From NCBI RefSeq assembly GCF_012516395.1, contig NZ_CP051206.1, positions 2,462,501 to 2,526,500 on the forward strand: a DNA stretch of 64,000 bases, given 5' to 3'. The position numbers and the translations under genes are program-made. Shown here in pieces: positions 56,699-64,000 of this stretch. How positions within the stretch are numbered: the stretch's first letter is position 1; each line of letters starts with the position of its first letter. The stretch is from Dolichospermum flos-aquae CCAP 1403/13F (GTDB taxonomy: Bacteria; Cyanobacteriota; Cyanobacteriia; Cyanobacteriales; Nostocaceae). Under the pieces are notes generated by a model. The model was not told the origin of the DNA. It searched no databases and saw only the letters and a list, made by a program, of their open reading frames with translations.

Positions 56699-56771
56699 GT
56701 ACGGGCGAAGCATTTGGAGAACTATTTTTTGTAATGACCGATAATTTATCTTCCAAATGCTTCGCCCCTAC
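56699..56771. repeat. Palindromic MITE-like element (GTACGGGCGAAGCATT ends)
   Basis: A 73-bp copy nearly identical to 33449-33521 and in the same orientation, directly downstream of purH. Confidence 0.8.
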
Positions 56772-56789
56772 TAACCACTGACCACTAAC

Positions 56790-58313
56790 CTAATGTAAAA
56801 AGTGCCTGACACCAGTGACAACCATGAGTAAACCCAGTTCATTAGCGGCTTTGATAGAGTCTTTATCTTTGAGACTTCCCCCTGGTTGGACAATGGCAGT
56901 AATTCCGGCTGCTGCTGCGGCTCTGACGGTATCATCGAAGGGGAAGAAGCCGTCACTAGCGAGAAATGCTCCTTGGGCTTTTTCTCCAGCTTGTTCGATA
57001 GCGATTTTTGTCGAACCAACGCGGTTCATTTGTCCAGCCCCTATACCCAAGGTTGTGCGATCGCTCGCTATGACGATAGCATTGGATTTAACGTGTTTGC
57101 AAACTTTCCAGGCAAATAGTAATTCCGCTAACTCACTGGGGGTGGGTTGACGCTCCGTGACAACTTGCCATTGACTAGGATCGGCAATGATATCATCAGC
57201 AGATTGGACTAAAAACCCACCTGCTACTGCTTTCACAGTTTCTTTTGGTCCAGTCAATAAATCTGGTAAAATCAAAACTCGGACATTACCTTTTTTAGTT
57301 AAAATTTCCTGGGCTGCTTCGTCACAACCAGGAGCAACCACGCACTCTAGGAATGTCTTCGTTAATTCCGTCGCTGTGGCTGCATCAATAGGACGGTTTA
57401 AAGCGACAATTCCGCCAAAAGCAGAGGTAGAATCAGCATTAAAAGCTTTTTGATAAGCGTCAAAAATGTCTGCTGCTTCCGCAGTTCCACAGGGATTAGT
57501 ATGTTTGATAATTGTTGCTGCGGGACTATCTGTAAATTCAGCAATTATCCGCCGTGCAGCTTCCAAATCTACCAAATTATTGTAGCTGAGTTCCTTGCCT
57601 TGCAACTTAGTCGCTGCTGTCCAACCTGTGGCTTCACTCCCTGTTTGATACCAGGCTGCGGGTTGGTGGGGGTTTTCCCCATAACGCAAAGATTGGAGTT
57701 GTGTACCGGAAATAGTAAATTCTTGGGTTTGTGTGCCAGCTAAATAGGCAGCAATGGCATGATCATAACTAGCAGTATGCAAAAATCCTTTTAACGCGCA
57801 TTTTTGGCGAAACTCTAAAGATGCTGCTCCATTTTGGCGTAATTCTTGCAAATACTCACCATATTGGGCAGGATCACATAATACCGTCAAATGGGCGTAA
57901 TTTTTAGATGAAGCCCTTAACATTGCCGGGCCACCAATATCAATTTGTTCCACTGCGTCAGCTAGGGTAACTCCTGGTTTAGCAATAGTTTCCGCAAAAG
58001 GATAAAGATTCACAACTACCAAATCAATGGGTCGAATTTGATTATTTTCTAAATCTGTTATATCTTGTTCGACATCCCGCCGTGCTAAAATACCGCCATG
58101 AATGCGAGGATGAAGAGTTTTCACCCGACCGCCTAAAATTTCCGGTGAACCTGTATAATCAGAAACTTTTGTAACTGGTATGCCAGCATCTTTCAGGGTT
58201 TTGGCTGTTCCCCCACTGCTGATGATATCAAAGCCAAATTCTTCAACTAAACTCCGGGCTAAATCGCCTACACCAGTTTTATTAGATACACTCAGCAGGG
58301 CTAAACGCGCCAT
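56790..58313 (-). CDS. purH: Bifunctional AICAR formyltransferase / IMP cyclohydrolase
   Basis: A 507-residue PurH carrying out the last two steps of purine synthesis. The cyclohydrolase domain is N-terminal (ALLSVSNKTGVGDLARSL, RVKTLHPRIHGGILARRD, VDLVVVNLYPF region) and the formyltransferase domain follows (YGENPHQPAAWY, IIKHTNPCGTAEA with catalytic Lys-His, GIGAGQMNRVGS). Length and motifs are complete. The start at 58313 (MARLALLSVSNK) fits the family. It is a leftward single gene. Confidence 0.97.
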   Translation of the reverse strand: MARLALLSVSNKTGVGDLARSLVEEFGFDIISSGGTAKTLKDAGIPVTKVSDYTGSPEILGGRVKTLHPRIHGGILARRDVEQDITDLENNQIRPIDLVVVNLYPFAETIAKPGVTLADAVEQIDIGGPAMLRASSKNYAHLTVLCDPAQYGEYLQELRQNGAASLEFRQKCALKGFLHTASYDHAIAAYLAGTQTQEFTISGTQLQSLRYGENPHQPAAWYQTGSEATGWTAATKLQGKELSYNNLVDLEAARRIIAEFTDSPAATIIKHTNPCGTAEAADIFDAYQKAFNADSTSAFGGIVALNRPIDAATATELTKTFLECVVAPGCDEAAQEILTKKGNVRVLILPDLLTGPKETVKAVAGGFLVQSADDIIADPSQWQVVTERQPTPSELAELLFAWKVCKHVKSNAIVIASDRTTLGIGAGQMNRVGSTKIAIEQAGEKAQGAFLASDGFFPFDDTVRAAAAAGITAIVQPGGSLKDKDSIKAANELGLLMVVTGVRHFLH

Positions 58314-58410
58314 AATTTCCCAGATTCCTTTGGACTAAATTGCTTTCTGTGATGAACATTCTACCGAAAGGATGGTCAGAATCATAATTAGCCTGGGGAG
58401 TATTGACAAA

Positions 58411-58466
58411 GGAAACCCAACAAAATCTCAAAATGTTGGGTAACGCTATCGCTCCACCCAACCTAC
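58411..58466. repeat. Truncated MITE-like element, relative of 27124-27200
   Basis: GGAAACCCAACAAAAT, then ATGTTGGGT and the terminal CACCCAACCTAC are shared with the element at 27124-27200. The left terminal repeat is not conserved, so this copy is decayed. Confidence 0.6.
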
Positions 58467-58496
58467 AATTATCTTTAATTCTTATCTCAATTATCC

Positions 58497-59129
58497 ATGA
58501 CTCCAACATTAGATTTTATTAGGGTTTCTCCACCAAAAAACCAAACACCAGACGCTTTAATCGTCACTCTACATGGTTGGGGTGCAAATGCCCAAGATGT
58601 GGCATCTTTAATCCCTCATGTCAATTTACCTGATTACGAATTTTTACTCCCCAATGCCCCCTATCCTTATCCTTATGCTGATACAGGGAGGGCATGGTAT
58701 GACCTGCGGACGGAAAATATGTATGATGGATTAAATGAAAGTAAACAACTACTGATAGATTGGTTGCTCTCTTTAGAAAGTAATACAGGTGTACCGTTAT
58801 CACGCACAATTTTGAGCGGATTTTCTCAAGGTGGGGCGATGACTTTAGATGTAGGATTAAGCTTACCCTTGGCAGGGTTAGTAGTGATAAGTGGCTATTT
58901 ACATCCTAGTGTGGCAACGCTGAATCAAGGAAATTTTCCGCCAACATTAATCATGCACGGGACACAGGATGAAGTTGTTCCTCTCCAAGCGGCAATTAAG
59001 TCGAGAGATGTGGCACAATCTCTAGGTGTAGCAGTGGAATATCATGAATTTGCCATGGGACATGAAATTAATTTCCAAATGCTAGAAGTGCTACGAACTT
59101 TTGTTGTCAACACAATTGGTCAGCTTTAG
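58497..59129 (+). CDS. Alpha/beta hydrolase, phospholipase/carboxylesterase family
   Basis: A 210-residue serine hydrolase. LIVTLHGWGANAQDVASL gives the oxyanion part, GFSQGGAM (about 107-114) the nucleophile Ser, then MHGTQDEVVPLQAA with the Asp, and GHEIN near 183 the His. This is the small acyl-protein thioesterase/carboxylesterase family. The natural substrate is not evident. The gene is rightward, divergent from purH, with no operon partner. Confidence 0.9.
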   Translation: MTPTLDFIRVSPPKNQTPDALIVTLHGWGANAQDVASLIPHVNLPDYEFLLPNAPYPYPYADTGRAWYDLRTENMYDGLNESKQLLIDWLLSLESNTGVPLSRTILSGFSQGGAMTLDVGLSLPLAGLVVISGYLHPSVATLNQGNFPPTLIMHGTQDEVVPLQAAIKSRDVAQSLGVAVEYHEFAMGHEINFQMLEVLRTFVVNTIGQL

Positions 59130-59268
59130 TTACAGAATTTTTACAATTCCGGTGAAATTCACAAGAATTTTTACAAATTTAATGCTCGTTAATGAGTAAG
59201 ATAGTAAAGGTGGAATCAACTCCACCCTCAGCTGAATGTAAGCGCTGCAAAAGGGAGGGGCAAGCATT

Positions 59269-59481
59269 ATGAAAACTCTAAGCATTTCCAAAACAGAAAT
59301 TTCTGCTATGACAGCGACAGAGGTACAGGATTTGGCTACACGTCTGGAATTAGATAATTATAGTAATGCTTTTGAGGGTTTAAATGATTGGCATCTATTG
59401 CGAGCAATTGCTTTTCAGCGTCCAGAGTTAGTTGAAGCCTATATCCACCTCTTAGATTTAGAAGCTTACGACGAAGCCTAA
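59269..59481 (+). CDS. DUF2555 family protein
   Basis: A 70-residue acidic protein of the cyanobacterial DUF2555 family: TATEVQDLATRLELDNYSNAFEGLNDWHLLRAIAFQRPELVEAYIHLLDLEAYDEA covers nearly the whole length. Function unknown. A strong GGGAGGGG site precedes the ATG. It lies upstream of coaBC on the same strand. Confidence 0.9.
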   Translation: MKTLSISKTEISAMTATEVQDLATRLELDNYSNAFEGLNDWHLLRAIAFQRPELVEAYIHLLDLEAYDEA

Positions 59482-59645
59482 CACCGCAGGGCGGAATTAA
59501 AAATTAATAATTAAAAATTAAAAAAGCAGATTACACAAGCTTTTGCAGATTTTTAATGGTTGGTTTACTTGCGCCGTTGTGTACCAGGGATTTTAGATTG
59601 GGTGGGACGGGCTAAAATCAAAGGTAATCGGAATTTTGCCCCAAA

Positions 59646-60857
59646 ATGCCATCATTTACAAATCTCAAATCTAAACGGGTTATTATCTGTGTAGGCGGTG
59701 GTATAGCCGCCTACAAAGTCTGTGAATTGGTATCTACACTGTTCAAATCGGGTCTAGAAGTGCGAGTTATTCTCACTAAATCTGCCCAAGAATTTATTAC
59801 TCCTTTAACTTTATCTACTTTATCCCGTAATCAAGCTTATACAGATGATAATTTTTGGCAGCCCATTTATTCTCGTCCTTTGCATATTGAGTTAGGTGAA
59901 TGGGCTGATTTAATTGTGATTGCGCCTTTAACTGCTAATACTTTGGCTAAGTTAGCTTATGGAATGGCGGATAATTTGCTAACAAATACTATTCTCGCTT
60001 CTACTTGTTCGGTATTGTTAGCACCTGCCATGAATACAGATATGTGGCAACAGGTAGCAGTACAAAGAAATTGGCAGCAGCTATTGACAGATAGCAGATT
60101 TTATGGTATGGAAACAGGTTCTGGGTTGTTGGCTTGCGATCGCATTGGTGCTGGTAGAATGGCAGAAGCCGCCGAAATATTTGTTTATATTCAATCTTTA
60201 TTACACACCCAAGGCAAGAGAGATTTAGCAGGGAAACAGGTTTTAATCAGTGCTGGGGGAACGCGAGAATATTTAGATCCGGTGCGATTTATTGGCAATC
60301 CATCCACTGGTAAAATGGGTTTAGCCTTGGCACAGGCTGCACTGCACAGAGGCGCAAAGGTAATATTAGTCCATTGTCCGGCGAATTGGGATGTACCTTT
60401 GGGAGTAGAAGCAATTGCGGTAGTTAGTGCGGAGGAAATGCAGCAGGTAATGTTCAAGCATTTAGGCAATGCAGATATAATTATCATGTCAGCCGCAGTT
60501 GCAGATGTCAAGCCTAGAGATTATAGTAGCGAAAAATTGCCCAAGCGATCGCTCCCCGAAAATCTTCCCCTAGCAGCAGTACCAGATATTGTCGCTGAAC
60601 TGGGAAATCGTAAACAACCCCATCAATATTTAATTGGTTTTGCTGCACAAACTGGGGATATTATTACTCCTGCGCGGGAAAAATTGCAAAGAAAGAAATT
60701 AGATGCAATTGTAGCGAATCCTATTGATCAAGTTGATAGTGGTTTTGGGAGTGATAATAATCAAGCGGTGTTTTTAGATAAGTCAGGAAGAGAGTTAGAA
60801 ATTCCGGCTTGTTCTAAGTTGGAAATGGCGCATTATTTGTTTGATTTTATTGTTTAA
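59646..60857 (+). CDS. coaBC: Bifunctional phosphopantothenoylcysteine decarboxylase / phosphopantothenate-cysteine ligase
   Basis: A 403-residue CoaBC of coenzyme A synthesis. The flavoprotein decarboxylase half is N-terminal: [44 protein letters not shown] and PAMNTDMW. The ligase half starts near 190 with [25 protein letters not shown] and contains [13 protein letters not shown] and [13 protein letters not shown]-like blocks. All core motifs are intact. The last 105 bases plus ten bases past the stop (60753-60867) are duplicated downstream at 61189-61435. Confidence 0.95.
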   Translation: MPSFTNLKSKRVIICVGGGIAAYKVCELVSTLFKSGLEVRVILTKSAQEFITPLTLSTLSRNQAYTDDNFWQPIYSRPLHIELGEWADLIVIAPLTANTLAKLAYGMADNLLTNTILASTCSVLLAPAMNTDMWQQVAVQRNWQQLLTDSRFYGMETGSGLLACDRIGAGRMAEAAEIFVYIQSLLHTQGKRDLAGKQVLISAGGTREYLDPVRFIGNPSTGKMGLALAQAALHRGAKVILVHCPANWDVPLGVEAIAVVSAEEMQQVMFKHLGNADIIIMSAAVADVKPRDYSSEKLPKRSLPENLPLAAVPDIVAELGNRKQPHQYLIGFAAQTGDIITPAREKLQRKKLDAIVANPIDQVDSGFGSDNNQAVFLDKSGRELEIPACSKLEMAHYLFDFIV

Positions 60858-60867
60858 TGGAATCAAA
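60753..60867 (+). repeat. coaBC 3' end, direct-repeat copy 1
   Basis: The segment from GATAATAATCAAGCGG to just past the coaBC stop recurs at 61189-61435 with about ten substitutions and one MITE insertion. This copy belongs to the intact gene. Confidence 0.85.
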
Positions 60868-61128
60868 TTATATTGTACTTTCTTTAGCATTCTGGAAATC
60901 TGTAAATAATTCATCTTCACTAATACCTCTTGTTTCCAGCAATTGTTGGATCTTTTGGACTGCTGCTTGTAAAGCCATTAAATCTTGTTTTTGAGGAGTA
61001 GGTTGTGTTGGTATGTAGTAACCTATTGGGACTCCATGAGAAGTAATTGCAATTGGTTCAGATGCTTGTTGTGTGTACTTATGTAAATTAGCCCGAAATT
61101 CTTTAATGCCTACAGATTGGATGTCCAT
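60868..61128 (-). CDS. Phd/YefM-family antitoxin (orphan)
   Basis: An 86-residue antitoxin: VGIKEFRANLHKYTQQASEPIAITSHGVPIGYYIP is the Phd/YefM N-terminal DNA-binding domain, and the C-terminal part (IQQLLETRGISEDELFTDF) is a toxin-binding type helix. I start it at MDIQSVG (61128) rather than at the frame's first codon (61155), because that start fits the family and leaves the operator upstream. No toxin gene is adjacent on either side. It sits between two copies of the coaBC 3' end. Confidence 0.82.
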   Translation of the reverse strand: MDIQSVGIKEFRANLHKYTQQASEPIAITSHGVPIGYYIPTQPTPQKQDLMALQAAVQKIQQLLETRGISEDELFTDFQNAKESTI

Positions 61129-61147
61129 AATAGTGAATTGACAAATT

Positions 61148-61165
61148 GTGTACACTTGAGTACAC
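61148..61165 (-). promoter_or_regulatory. Palindromic operator upstream of the antitoxin gene
   Basis: GTGTAC-acttga-GTACAC, exact 6-bp arms with a 6-bp spacer, 20 bases before the chosen start. Phd/YefM proteins bind such dyads to repress their own promoter. Inferred from position and symmetry. Confidence 0.6.
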
Positions 61166-61188
61166 TATCACATGAACTTTGAATTATT

Positions 61189-61435
61189 GATAATAACCAA
61201 GCGGTGTTTTTAGATAAACAGGACTTACGCAACTGGCACATTGGTAGGGTGCGTCAGACTGCATAAATCCTGCAAATAAACAGATTGTTGATATCTGACG
61301 CACCCTACAACAGATTTTTAGTGTGACACTTACGTAAGTCCTAATAAAGAAGGAAGAGAGGTAGAAATTCCGGCTTGTTCTAAGTTGAAAATGGCGCATT
61401 ATTTGTTTGATTTTGTTGTTTAATAGAATAAAATC
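61189..61435 (+). pseudogene. coaBC 3'-end duplicate, direct-repeat copy 2, split by a MITE
   Basis: GATAATAACCAAGCGGTGTTTTTAG-like sequence at 61189-61218, interrupted at 61219-61343, then GAAGGAAGAGAGGTAG... to about 61435. It corresponds to the last 35 codons of coaBC and has no start of its own. Confidence 0.85.
61219..61343. mobile_element. 125-bp MITE with AGGACTTACG ends and ATAAA target duplication
   Basis: Terminal inverted repeats AGGACTTACGCAA and TTACGTAAGTCCT (one mismatch in 13), flanked by ATAAA on both sides (61214-61218, 61344-61348). A second inverted pair inside is GTAGGGTGCGTCAGA / TCTGACGCACCCTAC. No coding capacity; it needs a transposase from elsewhere. Confidence 0.85.
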
Positions 61436-61469
61436 ACATTTTTCTATTTTATATATAGGACTTTTGAAA

Positions 61470-62597
61470 ATGACTGTGCATTTACCTTGGATTGGCGTTA
61501 CTATCTGCATGAGAACAATATCATTACTTGAAGAGTATCCTCAAAACATTGTGGGTAGTTTTTGGGTAATGTGTGGTTATGGATTTAATAATAAACAAAT
61601 TCCTGATTGGTGGATTGATAATGTCTTAAAAGACAATCAAGCACAAGGTATTATTGATGCGTTTGAAAAAGGGTATTTTGAGGGAGAACATGATAACCCT
61701 TTATACTTGGGATTTTGTATTGTTGTTGTTGCAGATTCTTCTAATCCTGCTCATTTATCTTATGTTATTCAACACCTCAGAATGTGGGAAGCTGAGGGAA
61801 TTTATTTATTAACAATAATGGCACGTCATAATATACCCGCTATTACAGAAGTTAGTTATCCTGAACATTTTTTAATTGATCGTTATGGAAAAGAAAATCC
61901 TAATTATAAATATCTTCGAGAAACACTAGATCATTGGTCAGTTCAAGTTTGGGAAGACTACTGTAGTTATCTCATGTCTGAACATGGTCAAAGGATGTTT
62001 TCTGACTATTGTGAAAAAATCAATGCCGTTAAAGATGAAGTCAAATCTACTGTAGAAAAAGGTGATAAACCCCTAGTTTTAACAGAAGGAGAAACTGACC
62101 CAATTTATATTAAAACTGCTTTAGAATTACTAGGAGAAAAGGAAATTTTAGCACAAGTTGATATTGAATGGGTAGGAATTTCCATAGGTAAAGGAAAAAG
62201 TATAAATACTGGTGATGGTGGTTTAAAAAATACCAGAGATGTTCTGATTTCCAACCCTAAATTCTTAACTAGAAAAGTATTATTAATTTATGACTGTGAT
62301 ACTGATAAATCTAATGAAGATCATGAATTATTGAAAATCAGAAAAATCCCTCAACAAAAGAATCGAAAAGTCAAAAAAGGGATTGAAAATCTATTTCCTG
62401 ATCATTTATTTACAGAAGAATTTTATTTACCAAAAACCAAATATGGAGATTATGGAGAAGAAAACCAAATTCAAGAATTTCAAAAAATGAAATTTTGTAA
62501 ATGGATATGTGAAGAAAGAAGAAAGGCTGAGGATTTTGTTGATTTTAAGATAATTATTGAATTTATCAAAGATTGTTTAGGAACAGTTACTTATTAG
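61470..62597 (+). CDS. TOPRIM-domain protein of unknown role
   Basis: A 375-residue protein. Residues about 200-300 have a TOPRIM core: LVLTEGETDPIYI (Glu, near 206) and LLIYDCDTDKS (DxD, near 273-279), as in OLD-family, DUF4435 and RNase M5/primase proteins. The N-terminal 190 residues match nothing I know, although the opening stretch has several aromatic residues (SFWVMCGYGFNNKQIPDWWIDN). No ATPase domain is fused or adjacent. I chose ATG 61470 with AGGAC upstream; the frame opens at 61407, inside the coaBC duplicate. Stand-alone TOPRIM proteins are often found in defence loci; a role here is inference. Confidence 0.7.
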   Translation: MTVHLPWIGVTICMRTISLLEEYPQNIVGSFWVMCGYGFNNKQIPDWWIDNVLKDNQAQGIIDAFEKGYFEGEHDNPLYLGFCIVVVADSSNPAHLSYVIQHLRMWEAEGIYLLTIMARHNIPAITEVSYPEHFLIDRYGKENPNYKYLRETLDHWSVQVWEDYCSYLMSEHGQRMFSDYCEKINAVKDEVKSTVEKGDKPLVLTEGETDPIYIKTALELLGEKEILAQVDIEWVGISIGKGKSINTGDGGLKNTRDVLISNPKFLTRKVLLIYDCDTDKSNEDHELLKIRKIPQQKNRKVKKGIENLFPDHLFTEEFYLPKTKYGDYGEENQIQEFQKMKFCKWICEERRKAEDFVDFKIIIEFIKDCLGTVTY

Positions 62598-62737
62598 AAG
62601 AGCCTTTCAAAACTATCTCTTGTTATAGACTAGAAGTAGATATGATTTCCAAATTAATCTTTTTCTTCCTTTGCGTCTTTGCTCCTTTGCGTCTTTGCGC
62701 GAAACACTAAATTTAACAAACCAAAATCGTATAACCA

Positions 62738-63955
62738 ATGAAGAAAATATTCTTAAAATGGCAGCGTCAAACTAAAAAACTAGGATTTTTAGCAACTATG
62801 ATGACCGTGAGTATGGTTGCTTTCCTCATGCTATCATTCCCCTTAAATGCTCAAATTCCTAAATCCACAGAATTACGGGGAGTATGGTTAACAAATATTG
62901 ATAGTGATGTTTTATTTGAAAGTAATCGTCTAAAACAAAGTTTACGAACATTACAACAACTCAACTTTAACACCGTTTATCCTGCCGTCTGGAATTGGGG
63001 ATATACACTTTATCCTAGTAAAGTCGCAGCCAAAGTCATTGGTAAAGCAGTTGACCCTACCCCCGGACTGCAAAAGCGAGATATGCTCAAAGAAATAGTC
63101 ACCGAGGGACATAAACAAAATTTAACAGTAATTCCCTGGTTTGAATTTGGCTTTATGGCTCCTGCTGATTCCCTTTTAGCTAAAAATCGTCCTACTTGGT
63201 TGACAAACCGCAGAGATGGCACAAAAATAGTCAAAGAAGGAACACATAACCGAGTTTGGTTAAATCCCTTTCGTCCCGAAGTGCAAAAATTTATTCAAGA
63301 TTTGATAGTCGAAATAGTCAAAAACTATGACATTGATGGGATTCAATTTGATGATCATTTCGGACTACCATCAGAACTAGGATATGATGCCTACACAACA
63401 GCATTATACAAAAAAGAACACCAAGGTAAACTTCCCCCCGCAGACTTCAAAGATCCAGAATGGGTAAATTGGAGAGCGAACAAAATTACCGAATTTATGA
63501 AGCGAGTCTTTACAGCAATTAAAGCAAATAAAAAATATTGTATCGTTTCCGTTGCGCCTAATCCCCAGCGGTTTTCCTACGAATACTTCCTTGCAGATTG
63601 GCAGAAATGGGAAAGAATGGGAATAATTGAAGATTTAGTTTTACAGATTTATCGAAATGATTTAAACGTCTTTATCAGCGAATTAGAATATCCCGAAGTC
63701 AAACAAGCCCAAACTCATATTCCCGTCAGCATTGGCATTTTAAGTGGGTTAAAAAATCGTACAGTTCCCATGGAACAAATCAAAACCCAAATAGAAAAAG
63801 TCCGAGAGAGAAAATTTGCCGGCGTTTCCTTCTTCTTCTACGAAACCCTCTGGAACATGAGCCAAGAAAAACCCCAAAAACGCCAACAAACATGGCAAAA
63901 AATATTCCCCACACCCACAAACTACCCCAACCTATTAGCAGATTGGAAACCCTAG
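62738..63955 (+). CDS. Secreted/anchored family 10-like glycosylhydrolase (GHL10/DUF187 type)
   Basis: A 405-residue protein. A hydrophobic signal or anchor lies at about 18-38 (ATMMTVSMVAFLMLSFPLNAQ). ELRGVWLTNIDSDVLF opens the GHL10 TIM barrel, followed by FNTVYPAVWNWGYTLYPS, VIPWFEFGF and YDIDGIQFDDHFG, which holds the presumed catalytic acids, then SVAPNP. Cyanobacteria carry several such proteins, thought to act on extracellular or cell-wall glycans. The whole gene is within the window. Substrate unknown. Confidence 0.88.
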   Translation: MKKIFLKWQRQTKKLGFLATMMTVSMVAFLMLSFPLNAQIPKSTELRGVWLTNIDSDVLFESNRLKQSLRTLQQLNFNTVYPAVWNWGYTLYPSKVAAKVIGKAVDPTPGLQKRDMLKEIVTEGHKQNLTVIPWFEFGFMAPADSLLAKNRPTWLTNRRDGTKIVKEGTHNRVWLNPFRPEVQKFIQDLIVEIVKNYDIDGIQFDDHFGLPSELGYDAYTTALYKKEHQGKLPPADFKDPEWVNWRANKITEFMKRVFTAIKANKKYCIVSVAPNPQRFSYEYFLADWQKWERMGIIEDLVLQIYRNDLNVFISELEYPEVKQAQTHIPVSIGILSGLKNRTVPMEQIKTQIEKVRERKFAGVSFFFYETLWNMSQEKPQKRQQTWQKIFPTPTNYPNLLADWKP

Positions 63956-64000
63956 AAAATTGGTAAAGAAAATCTGGCGTTGCAGAATTAAAGGATGAAA

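Overview
This window is from the chromosome of a filamentous, probably heterocyst-forming cyanobacterium (order Nostocales). The evidence is petC-petA, sepF, pipX-pipY, an Ftn2/ARC6 homologue, a fused panC/cmk gene, DUF2555/DUF3067/DUF4912 proteins, many GCGATCGC (HIP1) octamers, heptanucleotide tandem repeats typical of Nostoc/Anabaena, low GC, and a heterocyst-glycolipid-like PKS beside a DevBCA-type exporter. The genus cannot be fixed from sequence alone.

Layout. 1-7.5 kb is an accessory/defence stretch: a Type II restriction-modification system with a controller protein and recognisable C-box operators, a DUF29 protein, a PD-(D/E)XK-like protein, a HicB antitoxin remnant, a TIGR02391 protein and a DUF433/DUF5615 toxin-antitoxin pair; a housekeeping Ski2-like helicase sits among them. 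7.5-10.3 kb is the conserved pipX-pipY, sepF, proC block. 10.6-25.7 kb is one leftward PUFA-synthase-type polyketide operon: PfaA/HglE-like (KS-AT-ACP-ACP-KR-DH), PfaB-like, PfaD-like enoyl reductase, a stand-alone condensation-domain acyltransferase, a free carrier protein, and a 619-residue protein with a TubC-like docking domain and an unrecognised body. Rightward of it lie a small unknown gene and a DevB-DevC-DevA exporter, so synthesis and export of one lipid-like product is a reasonable inference. 30.5-44.6 kb is mostly housekeeping: nagB, petCA, DUF3067, ftn2, DUF4912, YaaW, an O-antigen-ligase-like protein, sodB, panC/cmk and rlpA.

45.5-53 kb is the most unusual region. After a decayed IS605-type tnpB broken by two MITEs comes a leftward four-gene set: a winged-helix-like protein, a 701-residue AAA/STAND-like ATPase, a 909-residue fusion of a DEDDy exonuclease, a Cas4/AddB-like Fe-S nuclease and a soluble FtsK translocase, and a ParA ATPase. 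I read it as a candidate DNA-processing or defence system; this is inference. 53.5-64 kb returns to housekeeping (lipoate-ligase-like, YbjN, purH, esterase, DUF2555, coaBC), then a disturbed locus where the coaBC 3' end is duplicated around an orphan Phd/YefM antitoxin, the second copy carrying a MITE and lying just upstream of a TOPRIM-domain protein. A secreted GH10-like protein closes the window.

Dispersed palindromes and MITE-like repeats occur throughout, and three of them lie in frame inside coding sequences. No tRNA, rRNA, CRISPR array or intact transposase was recognised.
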